Of a stretch of DNA of 64,000 bases, positions 6,235 to 16,157 are shown one piece after another. The first letter of the stretch is position 1, and the number at the start of each line of letters is the position of its first letter. The translations under genes were made by a program, and so were the position numbers. Source of the stretch: Limnoperna fortunei (taxonomy: Eukaryota; Mollusca; Bivalvia; Mytilida; Modiolidae); contig OX104114.1 of NCBI GenBank assembly GCA_944474755.1, forward strand, positions 82,632,623-82,696,622, in the 5' to 3' direction. Under the pieces are notes generated by a model. The model was not told the origin of the DNA and did not search any database. It worked only from the letters and a program-made list of their open reading frames with translations.

Positions 6235-9103
6235 TGAGATTCCTGTAATGGAGCGTATACTTCTCACGCTTACCTAGATGAGGCACCAGCTTGCGCACCT
6301 TGTTGATCTCCACGTTCTCCGGCGCGAGTGGGTAGTCGTTGTGGGCGTTGTGGAGATCATGCGGGTATTCCAGATCACATTCCACCATGGCACCGTACTC
6401 GTGATCGTCGGGGTACCTCAAGACGTCCTCGATCGCCTCCGGCTCCATCCACTCGAAGTCTCCCGTGGGAAGGGGCTGTGCCATTGCCCACCCGTAGAGG
6501 TTATTGGCGTCGAGGTAGGTCAGGTACTTCGTGGGCTGGGAGCGATCGTAGGTCTCCATGTAAGGGTTGTTGGCACGAGCGTGGCGGTGAGAGATCATGG
6601 CCACCCCTCCTCTGGTTCCTCGCTCGAACATCAGGAGCATGTCTGGGTCGGACAATTGCTCCAATCTGATCCCAGTGGTTTTGAGAGCAGCATTCCATGA
6701 AAGTCCGGGGGAGGTGTAGTAGTGGGCAGGATCGAGCATAAAATGCTTCATGCATACATCCCTGAAGTTCTCCATGATGTCGGTCAGCAGCAGTACGTCG
6801 GTTTCGAGGTAGAGGTTGTGGTAGTCGCGCATGATCTTGCACCAGAAGACCTCCCAGACTCTCTCAGCGTGTGCATAGTCCTCATCACTGATATGCTCGC
6901 CGGAGAGTGTGCTGTAGAAAGCTTCTTTGGGTGGGAGCTGGGCGTCCTCCAGCTTGGACGGTCCATCCATATAATCGTAGGGGAATACTCCCTTACGGAT
7001 CATCAGCTCGTAGCGGTCGTCAAATCTCGCCTTCACGGTCTTGAACTGGTCGGGGGTGAGGTTCTTGGCCAGGGTATCTAACGAGCAGAGCATGAAGCGC
7101 ATCGAATCGATGAACCTCATCTCCAGATCATCCACCTGCTTTGAGAAGCTGATGTATTTCTCGTCGGTATTGGGGATGCAGTTGATCTTACCTGCTGTGT
7201 TCCCTAACTCTTTGACGAAGATGTGGGCATCATATCCGCTCAAGTTGTGAAAGATGATGGGGACGTGTTTTGGAAGCTGGAATTCCAGATTGCACTGGTT
7301 GTGTGCTGCGCCGCGGTACTTGCCGGTGAGATGGTCGTGGTCACGGACCTTATCCCCATTCAATGCGCCACCGCAAATGTGGCAGTTCGTACTTGCTTTG
7401 AAACTCTCCTTGTCCTTGTCGGTCATCTCCATGGGTTTCGTCTCACTGTATAGTTTGGCGATTGCTCGCACTTCCTCCTCCATGCACTGTACGAACTTCT
7501 TGGCCGCATCCTCCCCACAGTAGATGACCGATTCTTTGTAGTCGTCGTGAGCGTACTTCACGCGATAGCAGAAACCCGAGGGTCTCTGTAGTTGGTACGC
7601 CTTCGTGTAGGATTGTAAAGGATCTGGCTGGCAGGTGTCGAGCTTCTCCGTGAAGCACTCGAAGTCCGCATAGATCACGAATGGGACTCTCATCATTTTC
7701 TTGTAGTCGCTGAAGGCTATGGTGGATCCTTCTTCCGGCATCTCGATCCTGACTGCATCCTTCTGACTGCAGTATTCCATGTGTGTGTCGAGAATGTCCT
7801 GCCTGGAGAAATGGGACAAGCACCGGCGGCAGAAGTAAACTGACTCTTTGTGACCAGTCACTTGGGAGGTCAAAAGACGCGATAGGCTCTTGATCCAGCA
7901 GTAATGCTGCTTGCCTTCGCAGGTCAGGAAGAGGAGATCTACGTGGGTAGAACCAGTGTTCTTGGATATTCTGAGGGGATATACCTGGAGATCTTCTTCA
8001 CCGTCCTCACCCTTCTTTACGCCATCGAAGCCGAAGACGTTAACGTTGATGGTAACGTTCTGCTTCTCGAACCTGTCGATCGCCTTGAGTGAGACTGGGA
8101 ATTCGATACCATCGAATTTCAGCTCCTCCTCCCATCTCTTATACTGAGTCACGCGGTGTGTTGACTTCTGGTCGACTTCATCATAGTGTAGGGCTGCCAG
8201 CACCGCCCACTGGAAACAACGATCATCCTCGTTTTTCACATTGATGATCGCCTTCTTTTTCGCCAGTATCGATGGGGTTGGTATATACGAGCTACCTGCG
8301 AGCGGCTTGAATTTACTCAGGTGGATTTCTAGCCGCTCGATGTGTCCGAAGGTCCATCCGCTCCCTTCACGCATGTACTTACCCATATTCTCCCTGACCT
8401 TCTCCATCATGAATGCGATCTCCAAATCGAGGTCTGATGACTGGGTGAGGGTAACTTGGTCTGCCCAGAAATAGGGGATGACGTAAGTATTCTCTCCGGT
8501 CGCGGGGTTCGTTTCCACTAGCTCTACTCGGAGCAATAATTGCACCTTCAATCCCTTCTTTTGGGCGAATGCTTCCGAGATGGTGCTGGCGATGGTGCTC
8601 CGACTTATTTTCTGAAAGGTGACCATGTCGTACAGCTTCAATGGTTCGATGACGACCGTACCAAAGACGCCATTCAGTGCTTGGCGTCGATCAACTACTT
8701 TCATTTCCTCCTCTACCGGAGCATTTTTGATGTTCTCTTCCACCAATCGGAGCAGATCCTCTCTCCTGAGCCTGGAGTACTTGGTGATACCGCGGCTCTT
8801 CGCGAGTGTTTTGAGCTGCTTCTTGCTGAAGACCTCCTCGCGAGTGAATTTCCTGTTAGTTTTCTCCTCGATGAGCTTCACCAAGGCCTCCTTACTTTTC
8901 CGACTATATCCCTTCAGACCCTCATCCTTAGCTATTTGATGGAGGGTCTTCATGGTCTCTCTTACCACGATTTTTCCTCCGCTTTGGATGCTCCCGTCTT
9001 CTGCGGGCTGCTTCCTGTGCCTCGCGCAGAGACCTTCGATTCCAGGCTTGCTCTTACAGTGTCCCTTCTTACGCTTCAGTGGGTATCCGCAGGTACGTTT
9101 CGC

Positions 9104-9300
9104 ACCATTAGATTCCATCATTTCGATCTCGGGGGTTGGGGTTGGGGTTGATGTTGATGTGCTATCCATGTTCATACCATTAGATTCCATTCTTCTATCG
9201 TATAATATTTCAATCTGGGAGGTTGGGGTTGGGGTTGGGGTTGATGTTGATGTGCTATCCATGTTCATACCATTAGATTCCATTCTTCCATCATGCAACA
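9104..9300. repeat. three-copy minisatellite in pPolB 5' end, with G-rich tracts
   Basis: ACCATTAGATTCCAT occurs three times, followed each time by a TTGGGG-rich tract. On the coding strand this gives repeated MESNG...DSTSTSTPTPTP. The tract at 9218-9240 has four G-runs (GGGAGG then GGTTGGGGTTGGGGTTGGGG) and could form a G-quadruplex on the template strand. Confidence 0.8.
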
Positions 9301-9301
9301 T

Positions 9302-9444
9302 TTCAACATTTCAATTTTCGATGCCATGCTTGTATTTACCCCATAGTTAATAGGAACCCCTCCCCGTTTGCATTTTTGGTCCGGATCGGCATTTCCAAGC
9401 AGGATTTTCCCTTAGTGCGGCAGAAACCCCCTTTGCACACTACT
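9302..9444. other. terminal non-coding segment of the Polinton
   Basis: 143 bp lie between the polymerase start and the proposed element end, with several short C-runs. This should be part of the terminal inverted repeat, whose partner lies outside the window. No start-proximal TATAAATAA motif is visible before the polymerase. Confidence 0.5.
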
Positions 9445-9948
9445 TACACATCAAATCCCCTGACGTCATCAACAAAATCTATATAGTGATCCGTGTTATA
9501 GCGTACGTGTTCAACTGCTATGTTGCGTAACTGTTTACCAGTTCTAAGCAATCCTAATTTTTGTATTTGGTTTGAAATTGCATCAAACTGACAGTTTCCG
9601 TAACTGGTTGGATCTAACACAATGATTACCCTTACATTATTGCCAGCAAAAAATCTATCAGCATCAGTTGTCGCTGAAATAATGTTATCCGAGCTATAGA
9701 CTTGATTGTCGTCTCTGTCAGTTGCATTGTCATCATTGTCTGAATTGCTACTATTTGTATTGCTTTCATTTGTTTCTTCCATTTGTTTATCATCTTCTGC
9801 ACGGTCTAATGGTATGTAGCATTTCTCCCTATGGAGGTTTCTTTTGTATTTCTCTGCAAATAAAAGTCTAGATTTTTTTCGTCGTTTTATCTCTTGTTCC
9901 TGTGTAACACTTGTAATATATTCAACTTGTACCCATTCTATTACTGTT
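9444..9948 (-). pseudogene. OTU-domain part of the Ginger-like gene, interrupted
   Basis: The frame from 9782 encodes a Ser/Asn/Asp-rich linker and then YGNCQFDAISNQI (the D-x-N-C-x-F region of OTU cysteine proteases, with a Tyr before GNC), and then the RTGKQLRNIAVEH helix. The in-frame reading extends back to about 9948 (linker with EQEIKRRKK). It ends at 9444 only about 60 residues into the domain, so the catalytic His part is missing. This is consistent with the Polinton insertion breaking the gene here. Confidence 0.7.
9445..9450. other. putative 6-bp target-site duplication TACACA
   Basis: TACACA follows the ...CACACTACT end of the element. The other copy would be left of the window. 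Confidence 0.4.
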
Positions 9949-10356
9949 TTACCTTGGGGATTTTTTTAACTTAATCAGATACCTGGTGTACAGTTTGTCC
10001 CCTTTGAGGACTGTACCTGTGAGTATGGACTGCTTATGTTGTACTCTACTGCGTTTACACGGGTACTTTATCAAGACCTCTTCCCCTTTATTGTAGATAG
10101 AGCATCCGTGCATCTTTGCGTGCTGCAGAATTCCGCGTTTAGAACACCTATCTGATGCTTCTGATGCTTTTCTTCTAATGTTATCTACTGAAAATAATCT
10201 ATTGCTTCTGCCAAAGTAAACACTGAATGGATACTGATACCCTAAAACTTCCTTATGCTGATTATTAGTTGCTCTAGCAACATCAGGTAAACATTTAACC
10301 CAATTGTAACCTTTCCTTCTTTGCGCTATCACGTCAAATTTGATCTTTGCCTTCAC
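9949..10356 (-). pseudogene. integrase C-terminal part of the Ginger-like gene
   Basis: A 135-codon frame with KGYNWVKCLPDVARATNN and then PFSVYFGRSN, which follows the catalytic Glu in gypsy-like integrases and their domesticated relatives. It ends with an SH3-like basic segment. It shifts frame into the linker at an A7 run near 9964. Confidence 0.75.
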
Positions 10357-10990
10357 CGCTTTGTTTTGTCTTTCAACTTTTCCCTGCGATTGAGGATGAT
10401 AAGGCCGACTTTTTATTACGTTAACCTTTTTTTAAAAGCTGTTTGACATCTCCTAAAAATTCTGTTCCATTGTCGCACTGAATGATATTCGGATATCCAT
10501 GTTCTGTGAATATCTCCTTTAGCGCGTTTGCTACAAATTTTGCAGTTTTTCTCTAAAAGGGCTTTAAAAACACAAATCTTGAAAATACATCTATCGCTGT
10601 TAAGATATATTTGAAAGTCTTACCTTCGTACATTACTGCATTGTCGCTCATATTGATCAAATCGATATGAACTCTCTGGAATACTTTTAAAGCTTTAGTG
10701 CATAATTAACTGCTCGTGCACCTGCCCCCTTAGATTCTTTAACCGTTCTTATTACTTCTGTCTTAAATTCTGATTTCTTGATTACAGGTTTACCATGGTA
10801 CATTAGAATTTCCTGACTGTTTATATTCTTAACGCTTAACCCATTCCTCTTGCGCCAAAATAGAACAGCTGAATTTTTTCTCTAAACCACTTCGTTCTTT
10901 CACGGGTTTGCAGAATTGCCCTTTAAAGAGCGTTATCATTATTTGATATGTTTCATCGTCCAGTGGGCGCAATAACATGACGAAGGTCGT
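10357..10990 (-). pseudogene. broken DDE core of the Ginger-like gene
   Basis: Read piecewise on the minus strand, VHIDLINMS (about 10650-10670), IIQCDNGTEF (about 10455-10482) and QGKVERQNK (about 10360-10386) supply the D, D and E positions. At least two frame changes and a stop separate them. Upstream pieces (LRPLDDETYQIMITLF near 10930-10975) belong to the N-terminal region. Confidence 0.65.
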
Positions 10991-11962
10991 AATGGTATCT
11001 ATTTAGAATGTTTTAAAGCTGTTTGGGGAGCCAAAGTTATTTCGCAATTAACACTCAAACATAACAGTTTGCATACACATCCTGTTTAAGTTTTAATCTT
11101 AATCGTTATACAATTTTGTTTAAGTTTTAATCTTGAATACTATACAATTTCAACTACTACATATTTTGCATGGTATTTGATGCAAGGTTGACGCATACCG
11201 TACAATAGCTTATTTAATTTAACTTGAAACGAGGCTATGAAAATGTATATAAAACTAACGACCACGAGTCAAGACAGCAACCTGCAAATGAGTCAATATC
11301 AGAAATTGTCCACTTTTCAATTCGGGTAAAACACAAAAATATGTCTTTAAAACATCAATTTTATTAACTGAGAGCAAGGAACAAACATAAAGGAAGTCAG
11401 AATTACTGTCTGTAATTCCAGTTTATTGTGTAAACGCTAACCATAACAACAAAAAACATCAAACGGACATTATAGATTCTTACCTGTTACCAGGGAGTTG
11501 CATTTTTTAAAGTTTCTTATATAGAAAAAGAATGCAAGCTGGGAAACAAATTTGATTTTTCCTATTTCTACTTGCAGTATCACTTATCATAAAAATTGAA
11601 ATTTCTGAAAACAAAACCTCGAAGTTCAGAAAATGTTAACATAAAAAGTGATGTATTCTAAAAATTCGACAGAACCCAATTTTACTGTATGTTGATTGTT
11701 GTAGAAAATTTTGTGTTAAGTCAAGAAAAATCTGAAGTAGTTTAATCTAAATCGGACAACTAAAACTTACACCTTTTTTATTGCATAATTGTTTATTCTT
11801 TAAAGAAATGAAAAAAATATAAACGGTAACATGAAGGAAAGTTCTGTAACAGTAAAGAAGCTGGTAAAAGGAAGGAATGTTAATTCCAAAACATTGTTAT
11901 TTCACATTAAAAAGTTTCAAAATAATCTGTTAATTGTAACACACAAAATGAACAACAAATTG
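10991..11962. other. AT-rich interval, no gene seen
   Basis: No coding signature or strong repeat structure is visible. It may hold the unrecognised remainder of the flanking transposons. A duplicated phrase TGTTTAAGTTTTAATCTT occurs at about 11080-11130. Confidence 0.5.
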
Positions 11963-12298
11963 TCACTTGGGTATATCCACTCTGTACTGTTTTCCCCCAT
12001 CAATTGGATTTGGTGCCAGTAATTTCATTACAACACTTTCCAGCGGATACCAACAACAATCTTGTTTTCTCGGCCACATGTACAAATTTGTAGTTTTTAC
12101 TGGTTGCATGCACTGAACATAGAGTTCCTGAAGTAAAATATTTAATTTAATGATTTTCCCCGGGGAATCCTTATCGTCATATTTGACAAAAACAAACTCT
12201 CCATCTTTAAAATCGTTCAAACTAAATCTGTTGTTTTTCTCAAATTCTACATCCATTTCTGTCTGTTCATTGTCGAAAAAATCAGCTTTTATGTTCAT
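11963..12298 (-). pseudogene. C-terminal fragment of the unclassified transposon gene
   Basis: 111 codons: acidic, then FKDGEFVFVKYDDKDSPGKI (a Tudor/SH3-like strand pattern) and NLYMWPRKQDCCWYP, ending in VDIPK. This matches the usual closing segment of the family fragments upstream. Confidence 0.6.
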
Positions 12299-12517
12299 TT
12301 CCTCTTGATCTATTTCTATTTCTATCTGTTCATTTTCAATAACTTACACATTTATTTTCATTTCCTCCTGATCTATTTCCATTTCTTTATTGTCATTAAC
12401 GGCTTCTTCAACTTTTTTAATTTTCAGTACAGTCGTTCAGCATTTGAAACAGGACATCAAAGACATCATCACATTTGCTTTCATTAACACTCTTCAGTAA
12501 TACAGATCTTGTCTATA

Positions 12518-12940
12518 ATTGATTGATTGGATCTTTGCTTAACGTCCAGCGAGCAGTATTTCAGCTATATTCAGGATGGGAACAAGTTAACAAACAATAA
12601 ATCAATGGTAAATGGGGGTGGGATGGGTCACAGGGAATACAATTTTGACTGCCACTGGAAAATTATGGAGTTTTGGGTAGGGGCGGAAAATTTAGCCTTT
12701 TGTAGCGGCTACAATGAGCCTACTCTTTTTCGAAATCTACAAAAGGGTCTTTATCGTGCAAGGAGCGTGGCACTCTCCAAACACGTTACCCCTACGGTCC
12801 GCGGTCAGGCTTTCCGTATTATGACCTGACAACCCCCCAACGAGAGGGTCTCCCCTATCCGCTACCCGGGGACGCGCTGGGCTGCTCTGTGTGTCGAGCA
12901 CTGGGAACCCTCCCAGTATGGTCCCAGATCTTGTCAACGG
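12518..12940 (-). repeat. SINE-like dispersed repeat R, full-length copy
   Basis: This repeat of about 420 bp has a TTGATTGATTGG tract at one end (an AATC tail on the minus strand), followed by the conserved AACGTCCAGCGAGCAGTATT. It ends at the other side in CCTCCCAGTATGGTCCCAG. Related copies lie at 17308, 17775, 34345, 45660, 54720 and 57775. The tail resembles the GCTGAAAxTGGCGTTAAAC tails of mollusc SINEs. Confidence 0.75.
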
Positions 12941-13396
12941 ATAGCATAGGCAAAAAGTGATTGGGCACCCAGTGATTTGCAACCATATCCGATCGAGTGC
13001 TACTCCACATGATAACTGCTACACTTGTTGCTGTTAGGCTTGATCTTGGATTAATCCGTCGATGTAAATCTTCACGTACATTGGGATTTCCTAGTTTTGG
13101 ATAGCAGGAAAAAATGTTCATTTTCAAAACACTAGAGTCCAAACATCTTCCACATTCCCATATATTTTTGGGGTTTTGCAATGCTCATTATTTCTTGTTG
13201 ATATATAGATTACATAAGTTTCTGGCTTAGATGTATACTAGGCATAAAAACCTCAGAGTACATTGCAAAAGATTTTCTTAGATCTCTTATTTTGCCAGAT
13301 GACGTGGTTACTTCAAAATTTTTTCTGTCCATATACTATTTCTCATGTAAGACAAGTTCTAAGATGATTCTCAATCTTGTGTCGCTAGCATGACTG
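12941..13396. other. no gene seen; possible transposon remnant
   Basis: No frame or motif that I can assign. It lies between fragments of the unclassified transposon gene and may be its unrecognisable sequence. Confidence 0.4.
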
Positions 13397-14007
13397 TCAT
13401 CTCCATATATGAATACGCTTCCACAACCTAGCCTTTTGGTCAACTGTAGATTTGCATTCCAAAATAGAACGTTCTTGTCCTTGAACATCTTCCATCTGAA
13501 TTCTTTTGCATTCTTCTTTAAAAATTGCAGTCTTTACAATGACATAGTGCTTCGAGAAACTGTGTCCATTTCGTTCTTCAGAAAGATTTGTATTACAATC
13601 TCCAACATCTTTGTCAGTTTCAGTTTCTGTATGGTCCTCGGATACATCTTTACCCTCTGTAAACTTTGGTTTTGAATTCATGACCTTTGCATATTGTACT
13701 TTCCTTAAAACCACACGAGCAGCTAATATCTCTATACGACAGTAGAAGGAGATGAACTTTTAATTTTATGAAGCTGCAATGTTTTTGATATTGCCTTTTG
13801 CTGCTTTAACAATGCAGCATATTGGTCCTCAAAAAGCTTGACCTGACATCTTGTGGATCAGTAACAAAAAGTGTAACATTAGTTCCTGTTTTATCTAAGA
13901 CTTCTTTAAACTTTGCTGCAGATGTCACATCTTCGTCAAATCTGACCCGTGTGTCTGCTGTTCTTTTCAGGCTCCCTCCCACGGCATCAGGAATGCCTTT
14001 TCAATGA
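13397..14007 (-). pseudogene. middle fragments of the unclassified transposon gene
   Basis: Minus-strand reading from 14007 gives GIPDAVGGSLKRTADTRV and then VTLFVTDPQDV, followed by a charged 105-codon frame (13397-13714). The GGSLKR phrase normally follows the SDGPxTQYKxK phrase in this family, as it does here. Confidence 0.55.
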
Positions 14008-14028
14008 CCTGCTTCGTTCGTGAAAATT

Positions 14029-14274
14029 CTAGGCAGCGCCTTCAAACCCAAGTTTAAAGATCTCGGTTGAAAGTAAATAAAAGTTCTTTTTCTGCTTGTA
14101 CTGTGTCACAGGTCCATCACTAAAAAAAATTGGAAAGGTAATATTAGGGTATTTTGCCTTAATGTCATTAAGGACTGGTCGAATATTTGTCCACACAGCT
14201 GTACGTCCATGCTCAAGAGAGTCGGATAAAGTGCAAAATGTTGATCCACTAGGTATATCCTTAATAAAGTGCAC
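14029..14274 (-). pseudogene. conserved SDGPVTQYKQ fragment of the unclassified transposon gene
   Basis: 81 codons with IFFSDGPVTQYKQKKNFYL. Acidic Asp followed by GPxTQYK is the most conserved block of the family and may include a catalytic Asp (inference). Confidence 0.6.
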
Positions 14275-14479
14275 ACCAGAATTTAAAGTAATTTGGGGCT
14301 GCGATGCCCCGAAATGAACACTTTGGATTTCTTCATGAAGTTTGCCAATATAGTTTTCTGCATAGTCTATGTGTATTAAACATTCATTATCAGTCAGTTC
14401 TTCTTTCAGCTGTTTGTAATACTAAAACTGGTTTTGAATATTATAAAAGTGTTTTGTAATTTTAGGTTTTAGGGCATTT

Positions 14480-14683
14480 TCAAACTTTTGTCTTAATGGG
14501 TCCACACTTCACTTCCTTTTTTATCAGATTAATTTCTTTTTCTTCACTTGTCTTAAATTTTCTTGATTCTTTTACACTTGTCCACTGGTTCCATGTAACT
14601 TTCTTGTTCTCTGTTATCGTCCTGTTGATAACTTTCTTGCCATGACACGGTTTGCACAAGCCATACATGCAGTTTTTATTCAA
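14480..14683 (-). pseudogene. zinc-like fragment of the unclassified transposon gene
   Basis: 67 codons with C-x3-C-x2-CHGKKVI followed by a basic segment. Its order agrees with the neighbouring fragments. Confidence 0.45.
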
Positions 14684-14768
14684 AGTACTGCAGACAACCC
14701 TTTTTCAAAGCTCTGACAGATTGTTTTGTCTATAATATCATTGTTTGACAGTTAGCCAGATATATATT

Positions 14769-14926
14769 GGATCTTACATTGGTACGAGTGGATTATCGGA
14801 TTTCTCCAATCGAGATAGTTAAATTATGGAATTTTAAGTCCGAGCCTTTGCGAGGACTTAAAATTCCATAATTTAACTATCGAGATTGGAGAAATACGAC
14901 AATCCAAGAGTACTAATGTAAGATTC
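14769..14926. repeat. 158-bp foldback element
   Basis: Two arms of about 72 bp (ggatcttacatt... to ...aattttaagtcc and its complement) differ by few bases and surround a 12-base tip, GAGCCTTTGCGA. The arms contain ATTTCTCCAATC, which is shared with foldbacks at 24524, 30407 and 42723. The element sits inside the transposon gene as an insertion. Confidence 0.8.
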
Positions 14927-15273
14927 GGTTTCTCTAATTTTAAAAAGTAGTAAATTTGCGAAACGAAGTACAAATTCTCCCAACCCCAATTTTACGTTCA
15001 TGACTTGAATACGCGGTAAATGGAAGGTGTTTTGTTTATGACGTCATGAGTTCTTATTGTGACGTTATTATTTTTAACCAATCAACTGCTGAGAACAACA
15101 AATTCACTAGTGACGAGAAATATTTTTTCCACACCGGTCAAGCGGTTGAAATATTACGTCAAAATTAGAGAACTAGTATTTTCACACATTTTACAAAGGC
15201 ATGTTTGTATATTCGTTTCTGTAGGGGGAACTATCCAAAATGTTCGTAGGCAACAGAACACGGAATAGCTGAT

Positions 15274-15723
15274 TTAAAAATTGTGATTTTCTGCTATATA
15301 TTTGTCATGTAGATTTTTAATTGTATCACACAACCTTTTCTGTTTTTTAATGCCATTACGGGTTATAGTTGACTTTTGTCCTGATGTTAATCTTGAAACA
15401 TCATCTCTTTGTAGAAACTGAAGAACATATGTCCGCAAACGAGAACTTAAAGAACCTTTGGTATTTCGAGCTTTCCTTCTAAAGTTAAAGCCAATTGTCT
15501 TGAGTGTTTTGTTTTTCAGCTTGTACTTGCTAAGTAACTGTCCAGTAAAAAGGTTCATCATGTATTTCTTTACTTCTTTTTTGTCTCTCCTCATCTGAGC
15601 TAACATTGTGTGATGAAATAAAAGAGTATTACTTCTGGTTTTCTTTGACCTCTTCATAAGGTTGCTTTCTCGGTGTGGACGGTTCTTGTGTGATTGTGCG
15701 TGTTTTCTTTTGTTCTCTTTCAA
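15274..15723 (-). pseudogene. helical basic fragment of the unclassified transposon gene
   Basis: 149 codons, very Lys/Arg-rich, with FLQRDDVSRLTSGQKSTITR, typical of the N-terminal third of the family. It is an open but isolated frame. Confidence 0.55.
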
Positions 15724-15911
15724 ATTTCTTTCTTAAGGAATCAACTTTTTTCTTGAGAATCTTGATCTGAAAATTCGTCTTAGCTAAATCTCGTTTTTAG
15801 TGTCTCTTGATGTCTTCTGTTTGTTTTCTACTTCAATCAGCGTTTTTGAAGATCTAGTCGAGGTTGACAGCACACGTTCTGATTGGTGAGATGGAGTAGC
15901 AGGAGGAGTTT

Positions 15912-16142
15912 CTAGATTTTCCAACATTTTTGTTCTTTCTTTAAGTTCTTGCTTTTGTTTCCTCTTCTTTTCCTGATAGTCCTCTTCTCTCTTTCAGACA
16001 TTTGTGCAACATTTTTTCTTTTCCCTAATGCAAGATCATCTCTGTATTTCGTCTTTTCTTTTTCTAGATATTGGTGTCTGCGATTAGGATCTGCATCCCT
16101 CCTTTGTCTGTTTCTTCTTTGCTTTTCAGCGGCACTTAAAGC
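15912..16142 (-). pseudogene. N-terminal fragment of the unclassified transposon gene
   Basis: It starts MALSAAEKQRRNRQRRDADP and is strongly basic and helical. This AAEKQRR opening is the recognisable N-terminus of the family. An upstream in-frame ATG at 16157 adds five residues. Confidence 0.6.
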
Positions 16143-16157
16143 CATATCTGTGAACAA

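Larger units (their letters stand above)
6203..9301 (-). pseudogene. pPolB: pPolB N-terminal part (zinc, SAP-like, exonuclease, motif A)
   Basis: 1032 codons of the protein-primed DNA polymerase. In order: Pro/Thr repeats (15-58); a C3H zinc motif (71-95); two SAP/Rho-N-like helical repeats (about 118-147 and 160-189); a Polinton-typical NEDDRCFQWAVL region (357-368); a C2H2 finger (491-511); exonuclease motifs YADFECF (544-550), HNLSGYDAH (685-693) and YLETDVLLL (831-839); an inserted CHIC...DHDHLTGKYRG zinc/HNH-like module (640-672); and polymerase motif A, DANNLYG (931-937). The frame ends 96 codons later at an 8-bp duplication. The start is uncertain: 9301 gives the longest frame, while 9118 begins MESNGAKR after the repeats. 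Confidence 0.92.
1..9444. mobile_element. Polinton/Maverick element, right portion
   Basis: Seen: a contiguous block of virus-like genes, richer in G+C than everything to its right, with pPolB, adenovirus-type protease, packaging ATPase, retroviral-type integrase and several small structural-looking genes. This gene set defines Polintons/Mavericks, which are 15-20 kb elements with long terminal inverted repeats and 6-bp target duplications. The block is open at the left edge, so the left terminus and probably the capsid genes lie outside. I place the right terminus at 9444, where the plus strand reads CACACTACT (family ends are AG...CT) and is followed by TACACA as a possible target duplication. 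The inverted repeat cannot be checked from this window. Four genes are broken, so the copy looks young but not intact. Confidence 0.93.
9445..10990 (-). mobile_element. decayed Ginger-like transposon with DDE integrase and OTU domain
   Basis: Minus-strand fragments in successive frames make one gene: a gypsy-integrase-like DDE core (10357-10690), its C-terminal region (9949-10356), a charged linker, and an OTU-type domain (9444-9782). Ginger DNA transposons are known to encode gypsy-integrase-like transposases, and some carry OTU domains. Several frameshifts and stops show decay. Terminal repeats were not identified. The OTU domain stops abruptly at the Polinton end. Confidence 0.7.
11963..16157 (-). 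mobile_element. decayed transposon gene of an unclassified family
   Basis: Seven minus-strand coding fragments occur in one consistent order, from a basic N-terminus (16157) to a C-terminal YxWPRKQDCCWYP segment (11963). They carry conserved phrases such as FFSDGPVTQYKQKKNFYLLS and GIPDAVGGSLKR. I associate this architecture with long uncharacterised transposon-like proteins in cnidarians, molluscs and fish, but I cannot name a superfamily. The gene is interrupted by a SINE-like repeat (12518-12940) and a foldback (14769-14926), and has many frame breaks. Confidence 0.6.

Noticed and set aside
9217..9245. Telomere-like TTGGGG repeats
   Set aside because: Only three to four units inside the coding region for a Thr-Pro linker, and not at a chromosome end.
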